Shown here: positions 33,145-43,937 of the stretch, piece by piece
How positions within the stretch are numbered: position 1 is the first letter of the stretch
Layout of the letters: the number at the start of each line of letters is the position of its first letter
From: Agelaius tricolor
Taxonomy: Eukaryota; Chordata; Aves; Passeriformes; Icteridae
DNA length: 64,000 nucleotides
Direction of reading: 5' to 3'
Assembly (NCBI GenBank): GCA_023055355.1
Contig: JALJCS010000037.1
Coordinates: forward strand, 2,232,001 to 2,296,000
Made by a program: the position numbers and the translations under genes
Notes under the pieces: model-generated
Seen by the model: only the letters and a program-made list of their open reading frames with translations
Database searches by the model: none
What the model was told of the DNA's origin: nothing

Positions 33145-34116
33145 AGGATGACTCACAGTGTCCCTTGCTGGTTAAAAAAAGGACAGAAAACTCAAAGCTG
33201 CTAATTTGTGTGCCACCATGAAAGCAGACACTTTAACGAGTGTTCATTCAAACTTCTGAGAGTATTCTTGAAGTGACCAACTCAACCCCTTCAGTATCTC
33301 CAGTCTTCCTCAGGAAGCATCAGACTCAACTTGTTCTGCTGACATCTTTGCAGAAGGAATATTTGGGGTACTTTAGTAATACCTGAAGAAAACCTACAGA
33401 GGTGATTTCTTACAACAGCTCTAACTGAGCCTGGTGATTAGGAGGAGTCTTTTTCAACCATCTTAAAAAAAAAAGAGCCTTCTCAGCTCATCTCCTTATC
33501 ACTGTCATGTCCTACTTTTAGTTCAAAAGATTAAAGTGTGAGAAAACAGACACAGAGAAGGCAGGCAGGAGAAGTTTTATGGGAACCTTTCTTATCCACA
33601 ATCCTTTACCTAGAAAGGGAGTTGCCTCTTCTCCTTGTCACCTTCTGGCTCTCTGTCCACATATCTCTCCATCCTTTTTAAAATCACTACAGTGGGAATG
33701 AGCAAAATAGCTCCTCTATTTCTTTCTGGACTTAAGCAATTGGGAGTCACTGTGAATGTTCTCAGTGTCACTGGAAGTGAACTCAGTGAAACATTTCCAT
33801 GTCCTTCACATCAGCATTTGGTGGTGGGAACAACGTAGCCAGGGAAATAAGGAATTGCAAGACCTGGTGTGTGCTGTCCTTGCCTTTTCTCTGTCTGGGA
33901 AGATGATTCTGGTCATAGGGAGTGTTCCAGAGCCCTCCATCTCTGAACACTGGTGAACCTTTCCCCTTCCCCCCAAAAAAAAACCCAGGAAGAAAAATAG
34001 ATCAGGAAAAGAAAGATATTTCTAACAAAGATTTGGTAGAAAAAACCCAACATTAACAAGGCAGAGATCATAGAATATCCTGAGTCATAAGGGACCCACT
34101 AGAGATGAGTTAAGGA
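33145..34116. other. unassigned sequence
   Basis: No recognised gene or mobile element. Short A-runs at 33465-33474 and 33975-33984. Confidence 0.45.
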
Positions 34117-34615
34117 TTTCCTTCCTTCCTTCCTTCCTTCCTTCCTTCCTTCCTTCCTTCCTTCCTTCCTTCCTTCCTTCCGCCACTTCCTTCCGCCACT
34201 TCCTTCCGCCACTTCCTTCCGCCACTTCCTTCCGCCACTTCCTTCCTTCCGCCACTTCCTTCCTTCCGCCACTTCCTTCCGCCACTTCCTTCCCTCCTTC
34301 CTTCCCTCCTTCCTTCCTTCCTTCCTTCCTTCCTTCCTTCCTTCCTTCCTTCCTTCCTTCCTTCCTTCCTTCCTTCCTTCCTTCCTTCCCTCCCTCCTTC
34401 CTTCCTTCCTTCCGCCACTTCCGCCACTTCCTTCCGCCACTTCCTTCCTTCCTTCCTTCCTTCCTTCCTTCCTTCCTTCCTTCCTTCCTTCCTTCCTTCC
34501 TTCCTTCCTTCCCTCCCTCCTTCCTTCCTTCCGCCACTTCCTTCCGCCACTTCCTTCCGCCACTTCCTTCCTTCCTTCTGCCACTTCCTTCCGCCACTTC
34601 CACCACTTCCTCTCT
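34117..34615. repeat. compound (CTTC)n / CCGCCACTTCCTT satellite-like tract
   Basis: About 500 bp of CTTC tetramers interrupted by clusters of a 13-bp unit CCGCCACTTCCTT at about 34180-34290, 34412-34445 and 34530-34612, plus CCCT variants. Apart from the G and A of each CCGCCAC and one CCACC, the + strand is all pyrimidine. The 146-178 codon − strand frames (repeated KEGR and WRKE peptides) come from this tract. Confidence 0.97.
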
Positions 34616-37239
34616 TATCAAATCCTACCAGAAAGATGCATCAATCCGGTTCCTGTCCTTAACCAAGTTTTTTTTCTTCAAAGCTGCTGAGTTCCCTCTC
34701 ACTCTGCCGTGACCACACCCCCCTCCCTCCCTCCCTCCCTATTCCAAAATATTTAATTTGGTTTAAAAAAACCCCAGACGTGCCCTGCACTGAATTAGCA
34801 CTGCACAACAATAGGAACTTTTAGGCTCCTGCTTCATTTCTAGGAAGACCCATATGCTGCACGAGGAAGGATTTCCTGGAAAAGAAGAAATGAGCTCATA
34901 GCTCAGACAATTGGAGGCAGACTTGGGCTGGAATCAGCTTCTGTCACCACCAAGCTGAGCTCAGTTATTTCAGCCAGGTGGCCACTTTTTGTGTGCTCCT
35001 GGTGTCCCCCAGCTGAGCTCAGTGGGAGCTGGGAATTAATAAATGCTCCAGACTGCAGGGGAAAAAAAAAAAAGCCCTTGGGGATCTCTCAGTAAACAGC
35101 CAAAAGTTAGAGGTTATTCCATCCTGTGTCCCTGTTTCCCCATCCATGCCATGGTATCCAGCACTAGGGAAAGGAATATAAGAGGGGTTTGTATTTGCTA
35201 AAATGTGTGATGAGCACAATAGGGAAATAACAAACAGAAAAACTCAGAGTGGATTTGATTGTTATAATTAAAGTATATGACTTATCTAAGATATAAAGAA
35301 AAATAAAATATAAGAAAGATAAAAAGATGAAATCCGAGTTACTTAGGAACTAATTCTGACTTCTGCAAACTTCTGAAAGTTTGGCCTTGCATCTTTTAAA
35401 GCAATTGCATAAAAATAGCTCAAAAAATACATGTGCTGGCAGAGTACTTTGATGGTAAGAGTAACTGTAGTGTAGCTAAACCTCTTAGATAAATCCTAAA
35501 TCTTCAGGCTTTAACACTTTAGAAAAACAAGGAAAGGCATCTCAACTCTCTTTTATAGGTTTTACAATAAAGATTTTCTTTAAAAAATAGTTTCTCAGCT
35601 GCAGTGGACAGAAGAGGAAGATGCTGACAGGGGAGTGGGGCCAGCTAAGAACATTTTAGGCCAGGAGGGAGGTTTGATTTGCTGTTCCATCACAGATTTC
35701 ACCTGCAGCCTTCTGAAAGCCAGGCTACCAAAGGCATGAAGGGCATTCAAATGGCAGAGTTCGAGGTGCAGAGCTCTGTAAGCCCAGCAGCCTCCTCCTC
35801 TCCCTCTGCACGGCTCAGGCCATGCATCAGTGCTGTCACCAGCTCCTCTCCTGAGGCTTCAGGCTGCTGCTGCCTTTGGAAATCCATCCCCACCAGGACA
35901 GTCCAAGGCAGGGAGCCCTGTTAGGGATGTTTTTGAAGCATAGAGTGTGGGATAGTCCCTGGTCAGAGGGCTGCAGGCTGTCAAAGAGCTCAGTGCTGTG
36001 CCTGGAGAGTGTTGAGCCCCTCCTTTCCCCTGCTCTGCACAGCCTCAGGGCACAGAGGAGCTCAATAAACATTCCCATTTAAAAGGTTTTCTTGCTCTCC
36101 TCCTCTCTGGAAGCAACACCTTGCCACACAGTCTATAAAGACCTGAATCAAATTTGAGGAGCTTTAAAGCTTTTCAGTGTCTGAAATATGAATCTGTAGA
36201 AAAACAGAACCAGTCCAATCCCCACACCCACACAGTGCTTGTGCTCCTGGCCTGCCTTCATAACAGATTTATAAACCATTTTCTGTTTAGTAAACTCTGC
36301 TTGACAAATCACTTGACTTAAATTCCAGCATCTGAAATAGCCAGAGATAAGGTAATGGCCTGCAGACAAGGATATTAATCCTAATTATTTCTGATAACAC
36401 CCTCCTTCGAAATAGATGTTAATATTTAGCCAGCTGTGGTTAGTTTCCCAAAAGCAGAATTTCAAAACACTTCCTTACCCCAATCAGCCCCTCTGACCTC
36501 AGATCTCTGCATCCCCAGACAACTTCCAGGATGTCAGTCCAAGCAAGTCTTCCTAAGTGCACCTCAGAGAGTGATCCCTAGATTGGTGCTTTCCATTGGA
36601 AGTGCTCTGGGCTCTCTCTAAGGATCTTGGGGAAACACGTCTGTGCTTTCCCTCTCTGAGTTAAGAAAGCTCATTAAAACATTCAATGAAACCCAAGAAG
36701 CCTGTTGGTTGCATTGCTTGCCAGTTTGTTAGGGAGGGTTGTTTGGTTTTTTTAAAATTATTTTTAATTTGTTGCTTTGTGTGCAGCAATCTAACAAAGT
36801 TTGCAACCCCAAGTGCAAACATTTTCTATGCTGGCAGAACTCTTTTCTCATGCTTGTGACAGCTCAGTGACCTACTTTTGTTTGCTGGTGTGGCAGCCTC
36901 TGTGGTAGGAGGCCCAGCTGGGATGTCAGCAATGCTTACAGAGGGGTTGGGCTGAGTGACTAAACCAACCTGGGTCACCTGTGACCAGCTGGGATTTAGA
37001 GGCCAACAGTCCAAGAAAAGTGACAGGTGACAGTGCAGAGCCTGGGCTCAGATCTGGGAAGGCAACAATGCCACTTGGACCAGGTGTGGATCACCCTCCT
37101 TGATTGTCTGTCATGGTTAATTAAAAAACTCATCTGAAAGAAGAGCTGCAGCTTCACCACAGCAGGAGTCAGACTTTCACAGGTGGCCAGTGCAGTCTTC
37201 TACTCAAGCTTGAGAGAGTGGAGAACAAAGCTTTCTGCC
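34616..37239. other. unassigned sequence
   Basis: Contains a (CCCT)n run (34721-34740) and an A12 run (35061-35072). No recognised mobile element or gene. Frames are at most 81 codons. Confidence 0.45.
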
Positions 37240-37245
37240 ACAGCC

Positions 37246-37656
37246 TGTGGTGTTTTCTGAGACCCCTGACAAGGGGAGGAATCTGACTCCATGTTCTCAC
37301 AAGGCTAATTTATTATTTTATGATCTATATTATATAAAAGAATACTATACTAAACTATACTAAAGAATAGAGAAAGGATACAGACAGAAGGCTAGAAAGA
37401 TACTAAAGAAAACTCATGACTCCTCCCAAAGTCCTGACACAGCTTGGCCCTGACTGGCCAATAAGGAAAGACAATTGATATGAAACCAATGAAACAATCA
37501 CCTGTGGGTAAACAATCTCCAAACCACATTCCAAAGCAGCACAACACAGGAGAAGCAGATCAGATAATTATTGTTTTCGTTTTTCTTTGAGGCTTCTCAG
37601 CTTCCCAGGAGAAGAATCCTGGGCAAAGAGATTTTTCAGAAAATATGACAGTGACA
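37246..37656 (-). mobile_element. solo LTR, family A (TGTCAC subtype)
   Basis: The − strand begins TGTCACTGTCATATTTTC and ends AAACACCACA, 411 bp. It is bounded by an exact 6-bp target-site duplication ACAGCC (37240-37245 and 37657-37662). Closest relative here is 19304-19857, without the pentamer expansion. Confidence 0.95.
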
Positions 37657-37730
37657 ACAGCCAACACTGCTCTGGTAGCACTTTAAGAAAGTCCAGCTTG
37701 ACCTCCACATTTCTCCCTTCCCACATCTTT

Positions 37731-37991
37731 TTAGAATCCTTGTGCATGCCTTAAATTACCCCAAATCCTGAACTTTGAATAGAACACTTTGAAGAATTGC
37801 CACATCTCTGAGAAAACCCTCTTCCCATCCTTCAGAGAAATATATTGCACAACATAAGTATTAACTAAGATGGAGCCAATGAAGATACAGAAGGACAGCA
37901 GGATTAATAATATGGTAGAAAGTGCTAAAAAAGAAACATGGAGTAAAAAATTGGGCAAATCTGCCCAGTGGACTCTCTCCATAGTGGTCAC
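37731..37991 (-). other. 86-codon open frame with a membrane-segment-like stretch (doubtful)
   Basis: Translation from ATG gives a short polar start (MTTMERVHWADLPNF), then about 27 strongly hydrophobic residues (about 16-43, LLHVSFLALSTILLILLSF followed by CIFIGSIL). A tail containing SLKDGKRVFSEMWQFFKVF and basic residues follows. It resembles a single-pass small membrane protein or one exon of one, but I do not recognise a family. The − strand is T-rich here, which by itself yields Leu, Ile and Phe, so chance is a serious alternative. No promoter or splice context was established. Confidence 0.2.
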
Positions 37992-39941
37992 ATCCTGATC
38001 TCTCTGCTACTTGTAGGCAATTTTCTCTCAGTAATTAACAAATGGTGATCACCATTTTCTTTGTTGACCACACAATTTCATCGAAATCCATGGATTTATG
38101 AAGGGACGACTTGGGATCACTCTGTGGCAAACACTCTGCTTCCTCTGGGTAAATATTGTTAGAATGGTTGGGAGGAAGGAATGCCCTCTGAAAGGAACCG
38201 TGCTGGATGCAGGAAGAGGATTTTAGACTTGGCAGAATAAGCTACAGGAAGCTGTTACTTGTGCCAGACTTTATGCTATTGATTCAGTAAGGCAAACAAA
38301 CCTTAGTTGGGTTTGTTTTCCTCACATCCTGAGTCTCAGCTCAGGGAGACCAGTATGTCCAACAAGAAAGTGCAACAAGCTATGCCCCACTTGCCTTGTT
38401 CTGGGAAAAATTCCAGGGCTAGGAAATGTTCAGAGGCCAAAGCTGGAGGTTCCTCCAGAAAGGAGACTCTCTCCATCCCCATCAATGTCACTGGGAATGC
38501 TGCTGCAAACAGAGACCTGTATTTGGCTCCTGGTGACAATTACCAATCCCTCAGCCTTTACTGCAGGCTGGGCTATCCCTGGTTTATGCCAATTATCCAG
38601 ACCAGAAAACATCATCCTTACAAGGCTGGAATCAAGAGGTGCTCTGGTGAGGACCCATGATACAGTGAAATATCTCCAAAAGAGCCCTTTGTAATCCTAT
38701 TTTCTGCTGTTCTTCAAAGTATCCTTCCCCATGTCTGCCTCTCCTCTGGTGTGTGTGAATTTGCAATGGCTCTGGGAATGAACAACTCAGCTTCAGCTGG
38801 GCCTTAAGGATGAAATCAAAGCCCTTCCCCAGGTCAGCCACCAGATAAATAACCTGCAAAAACACCAAAATCCAAGATTCTGTGAGTCCTCTTGAAGTAA
38901 ACCATCAAACCACTACACTTGGTAGTAGCTCTTCACTGCTTGTTGAGTTCACAGCTCTGTGACACCAGAGCCTTCCCAAAGCATTAAATAGAACAAAGAA
39001 CCTCAAAGACTCCCAAGGGTTCCCCAAACCCCTCCAGTCCCCCAGCACCTGCAGAGCCCATGAGTGACTGAGGGAGGGGGAACAGAGCCTTGGTTTGCTC
39101 AGTTACTGCAATTGCTACACCTGGCAAACACGACAGGCTCAGATTTCCAGATCCCCACAAAACTGCACTGATATCATTTCAGTGACCTCCAACACCCCAA
39201 AGGCAGAGACACAGAAGCTTATTCAGTAGTTTAGTGTATGATAAGAAAGAGTAGGTACAGCTCAGATAGCTCTGAAATCCTTTTACACATATTTTGGGAT
39301 AAGAGGTGAAAGCTGAAGCCACTCAGGTGAAAAATGAACGGGCTGCCAAAATTTATCTTGTAACATAATCCAGTGTGGAACAAAGAGGAGATGTTTTTCT
39401 TCATATCTGTATATCCTTTCCCCATTTTTCTTGAGACCAGGGAATTCTTGCAGGAGCAAGACTTTAAAGAGAAAGTTTAATCTCCTTCAGAAAGTTTCAA
39501 TTGTCATGTCTTTACATACTGAAAAGCCTTTTTATTAAGTTCTTATCATTTGTCCTGGTTATTTCTGTGATGAAGGACTTTAAGATTCTTCCCACTTCAC
39601 CCTCCAGGCAATCAGCCCAGCATTACAGAGCTCTTTAGGGGATTAGATAGGGCCACACATCTGCACTGAGGAGCCAATAGTTAAATCAGATGTTTTGCTT
39701 TGATCACTCAGTAAGTTTTACCTTCTGCTTGATGAGTTTCAGTTCCTGATGCAGTGAAAAAATTCCATTTCACTGTGCAGGGTGGTTTTCAATTTTTCAG
39801 TAGAGAAATAAGATAATTTAAAAAATAATTTCATCTGCTTTCATCTTGAGGAGTATTCATTTCAAAATGAGAGCTAGTAAGAATTTCTGGCTAAATATAT
39901 GAATATTTTGTCAGGTTGCAGCTAAAAATCCCCTTTTGAGA
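37992..39941. other. unassigned sequence
   Basis: No recognised repeat or gene. Frames are at most 117 codons without domains. Confidence 0.45.
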
Positions 39942-40402
39942 CCACAGAATCATGGAATGGTTTGGGCTGGAAGGAATCTTAAAATCATCTCATCCCAGCC
40001 CTGCCATGGCAGGGACACCTCCCACTGTCCCAGGGTGCCCTGTCCAGCCTGGCCTTGGGCACTGCCAGGGATCCAGGGGCAGCCCCAGCTGCTCTGGGCA
40101 CCCTGTGCCAGGGCCTGCCCACCCTCAGAGGAAGAATTTCATCCCAATGTCCCATCCAACCCCAACCTCTGGCACCTTAAAGCCATTCCCTGTGTCCTGT
40201 CCCTCCAGGCCCTTGTCCCCAGTCTCTCTCCATATTTCCTGTGGCTCCTCCAGGCTCTGCAGGGCCACAATTCAGTGACCCCAAAGCTTCTCCTGTGCAG
40301 GTGAACAATCCCAGCTGTGCCAGCCTCTCCTCCCAGCAGAGCTGCTCCATCCCCTGATCCCCCTGGTGCCTCCTCTGGATCTCTCCAGCACGTGAACATT
40401 TC
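39942..40402 (-). mobile_element. CR1 LINE, 5'-truncated
   Basis: The + strand starts CCACAGAATCATGGAATGG, then TTTGGGCTGGAAGGAATC, 'cctggccttgggcactgcca', 'cagccccagctgctctgggc', 'accctcagaggaagaatttc', and ends around GCCTCCTCTGGATCTCTCCAG. About 460 bp of a well-preserved CR1 3' region on the − strand. It is very similar to 53908-54470. Confidence 0.95.
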
Positions 40403-40716
40403 CATCCCTTGCTGATGTGTCTTCCTCAAAGGAAAAGGAAGAGTCAGTTTTCCTCTTTTCTTTTCCTCTCAAAGAGTCAGTTTTACCTGAAAATCCATCC
40501 CCTTTCCTGCTTGTTGCTTGGGCTCCATCCCTCCTTACAAAGGAAGACTTTGATAAAACCATGGCTTTGTTACCTTGCTTAAAAATGCTGGAGTCAGGTC
40601 CTCTCCCTTGGGAGTGGCTTTCCCTGCTGGCTCTTGGCAGGCAAGGAAATGTCCCTCAGTGCCCCACACACCATCCTGGACTTCACCAGCACTGAAATTT
40701 TCAGTTGTGTCTCATT
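40403..40716. other. unassigned sequence between CR1 and LTR
   Basis: Roughly 300 bp with no recognised element. Confidence 0.45.
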
Positions 40717-40722
40717 CCTCCC

Positions 40723-41353
40723 TGTCTTAGGGTGAGGTTATGATGCTTGTATCCCCATTTGTGTGTTCTGTTTATGCTGGATATCACGTTCTGTGCCTTC
40801 AAGCCTGGCTCTGAAGAGTGAAAGTTTGGTTTTGTTATCAGCCTGCTGCCTCACAGCTGGTGGGACACACAGACAGGGCAGTGCATGGTGCTGCTTTTGC
40901 TTTTTGCTTTGCTCTTGCTCCTGCTTTGCTCTTGCTTTTTGCTTCTGCTCATTAGTTAGTTTAGCTGAGCAGTCTGAATTTTCCTGGACTGTTTCTCCTT
41001 TCCCTTTTTTGGACCTACTCGAACCTGCTCTGGACCAGGACCTGGGAAACACCGAGAGTTTGCACCTTGTGGCTGCAGCAGCTGCCCCAGCACAGGAGGG
41101 ACTGAGAACAGAGTGACCACCCCCAAGAGAGACTTTCTGAATTTGTCATCTTTGTCAGAGCGGTGACAGAGTGGTGTCACCTGGTATTGTTCATTCTGTG
41201 TGCTGGGGTGCTGTGCCTGGCAAATAAACAGGTTCTTTCCACTTCTCTCCAAGGAATCCTTCCTGAACTGGTTGGGGCAAGGGGCTGTGTGGGTTTGCTT
41301 TCTGGAGGGGCCCCCTTTGGAGGTTTTCTCCCAAATTTGCCCTAAACCAAGAT
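40723..41353 (+). mobile_element. solo LTR, family F
   Basis: Begins TGTCTTAGGGTGAGG, ends CCTAAACCAAGAT, 631 bp. It is flanked by an exact 6-bp target-site duplication CCTCCC (40717-40722 and 41354-41359), or 7 bp if the final T is included. It contains a pyrimidine- and TTGC-rich stretch (40890-40950), and AATAAA at 41223-41228 about 125 bp before its end. I recognise it as a common passerine LTR. No internal retroviral genes. Confidence 0.92.
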
Positions 41354-41359
41354 CCTCCC

Positions 41360-43494
41360 ACACATCTTTCCCCCTTCCCCATTTTTTTTTTCCATTTTGT
41401 AACCCAGCTCTGACAAGGACATCCTTGTTTGCACGGAAACCACCGGCCACTGAACCCCCTTCAGGCAAAGCAATTCCTCTTGCTGTAAACTCATTTCCTC
41501 GTGCTTTATTAACTTTTCCATCTCATGATGGAAGTGACCTGAGTGACAAAGGGCCCTCTCTTGTGCACAAACAGACACTCCCAGGCTCCTCCAGCACAGA
41601 ATTCCCAGGGGAAGGGCTGTGTTTACCTACATGGGCTGATTTTATTTCTCTTCTGTCTGGAGTCAAGCGAGGCACGTTCCAGTTGAAGTCAAAATAATCC
41701 CAAGAAAATCCCTGAAACTTTAGACTTTCTGGAAGAGTTTTGGAACACCCCCAAAGGCAAATGGAGGGATTTTATGAAGCATTCCAATACTCATATGAAA
41801 ATGATTGTGGGGAAATACACACAATGCAGATCGCTCTGGGGATTAGGAGTCTTCCAGCAAGGAATTCCTGCAGCTTTGCATTTCTTGGATAAGAGTATTT
41901 AAAAAACCAGCAGAGCATTATAATCTCATTTTCGGGTGATTTGTTCTGACTGATGGGAGGTTTGGTGCAGTGGCAGGTGAGGTGACTGAGCTGGGGTCTG
42001 ATCACAGGTATTTCAGGCAGTATTGGCTCTCTAAGCCTATTTTCCTGCTTTTTTCTTCCCCTCCACATGTCTCTGCTTAACCAAACATCACCCATCCTGA
42101 GTCTTCCCTCAGAAAGAGCAGGATAAGTCAGGAATAATCCTTGTGAAATGACTAACTTAAGTCAGCCTAAGCAGAGAATCAGGTCTCAAAACCCAGCAGT
42201 GAGTTGTGAACCTGCCTTTTCTGTCACAAGTACAAAGGGCAAGGGAGACACTCCTGGATCAGAGGGAAATTCTTTTCATTATAAGTGATTAACAAGCAGA
42301 AAAAACAGACCTCGACTTTTTCACTGGGAAAAAAAAAAAGAGAAATATCTCAATTTGGCCTTTTTGCCCAACTACAGAGCTCTGTAAACACATTAAAGGA
42401 GAAGAATTAACAAAATAAGGCACGTTCTCAGTGAATTTATTACAGGCAAACAACACATGAGCACTGAAACGAGCCAACAGTGCTTTGGTGGCCCATTTGA
42501 ACTGCTGGTTTCACTCTGTTTTCTCAGTAGATAAAATGTGCACATTAATTATGTGCAAAATACTCACACAGAAATGGGTGTAGGCCTGTAATTGCAGGAT
42601 TTTTCTTTTTATTTTGGTTATCATTCTGAAGCCCAGTCCAGTTTGGCAAAAACAATCCATTCTGTAGAAAAATCTGCTTCACAGAAGTGGATTTCTTGTA
42701 CAGCAAATCCTGTGACTCTTCCACAGGCCAGCAGTGTGTCACTAAGTGACCTTCAGCACTGGTCTTTATTCCTAATTTACCAGGAGGTTCATCTTTTAAA
42801 ATAGTATTTGGGAGATAACTGGGGCTAAATAATGACATGCTTCCTAGATTAGGTCATGCATGGCCTTTCTGCCAAGCACCTTATCTAAATAATTATTCTT
42901 TTTGGGGGAAGACACCTCCATGTTTTTTCATTTCTAATCTCCTGTTTGTCTCCTTCCTTCCTGCACACTAAATAATGAAGATTTGAGCTATTCTGTAGTG
43001 AAAGGAGAAAACTTAGTGACTTGAATTTCACTTTTATTCCAAAATTTCATTGATCTTTATTTTTCATTTCACCTGAGCAGTCTGAACACCAGAGCTGTCT
43101 CTCCTTGGGGCAGTGCCTGAAACACGAGGCTGCTCCACAGTGGAGGGGCAAGGAATTTTCACTTTCCTGCTGCTTGAAGGTGTCATTTCCACTTTGCAAA
43201 TGACATTTCCAGTGCTTTGATCACCCAAACGAGGGGATGAGGCTGAGCTGTTGCCTTGTGGCTGGAGAAGAAAATCAGATCTCTATCGCAATGTCCAATC
43301 TGAGGACACTTTAGGTTAAGAAGAGAATAATAAAAAAACAAACTTAGAAAGGAATAACAGCTCATTTTCCCTGGAAAAAACCTTCCTTCAAGATTTTGAA
43401 GGGAATGAGATGTGAAGCACAGCCTGTTCCCAGTGTTCCCTGCCTTGTTGGAGGGGATAACTCCCTGCTCAGGCTTTTTTCCCCCTTCTCAGTT
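41360..43494. other. unassigned sequence
   Basis: Short T- and A-runs only (41383-41391, 42329-42339). No recognised repeat or gene. Confidence 0.45.
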
Positions 43495-43500
43495 GTGAAG

Positions 43501-43931
43501 TGTGGTATTGACACCCTCTGAACAAAGAGAAGCTGGGAGAGAAGCAAAGAATTATCAAAACAATTCTTATCTCATTTGCTGCTGCTGTGTTTGTGCACGT
43601 GTGGAATGTGTTGGGAAGGTTGTTTACCTGGAGGAATTTGGTAATTGGATTCTGGTGGAATTGTTTATGTGAATTAGCCCATCAGGTCCAAGCTGTGTCC
43701 TGACTGTCAGGAGACAGTCACAAGTTTTCTTTAGTATTTTCCACTAGTTAGAATGTATGTAGTATTTTTCTATTATTTTTATACTATTTTCTATTATTCT
43801 TATTTTTATACTATTTTTCAGTAGTAGCATGACATGGTAGAGTGTAATGTAATATAATACAGTTTTAATAAAGTGAGTGTTCAGCATTCCAAAGCCTTGG
43901 AGTCAGATGTCAATGATTCCCATTTACTATA
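43501..43931 (+). mobile_element. solo LTR, family A (TGTGG subtype)
   Basis: Begins TGTGGTATTGACACC and ends TTTACTATA, 431 bp. It is bounded by an exact 6-bp target-site duplication GTGAAG (43495-43500 and 43932-43937). AATAAA near 43868. The end defined by the duplication is TA, not CA, as in 18352-18967 and 59889-60307. Confidence 0.93.
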
Positions 43932-43937
43932 GTGAAG

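Noticed and set aside
34085..34621. Three − strand frames of 146-178 codons with KEGR repeats
   Set aside because: All three frames are open because the tract is a tetramer/13-mer repeat. There is no protein signal.
40890..40950. TTTGCTTTTTGC-rich stretch considered an independent microsatellite
   Set aside because: I recall it as part of the family F LTR itself, and it lies between that element's exact target duplications.
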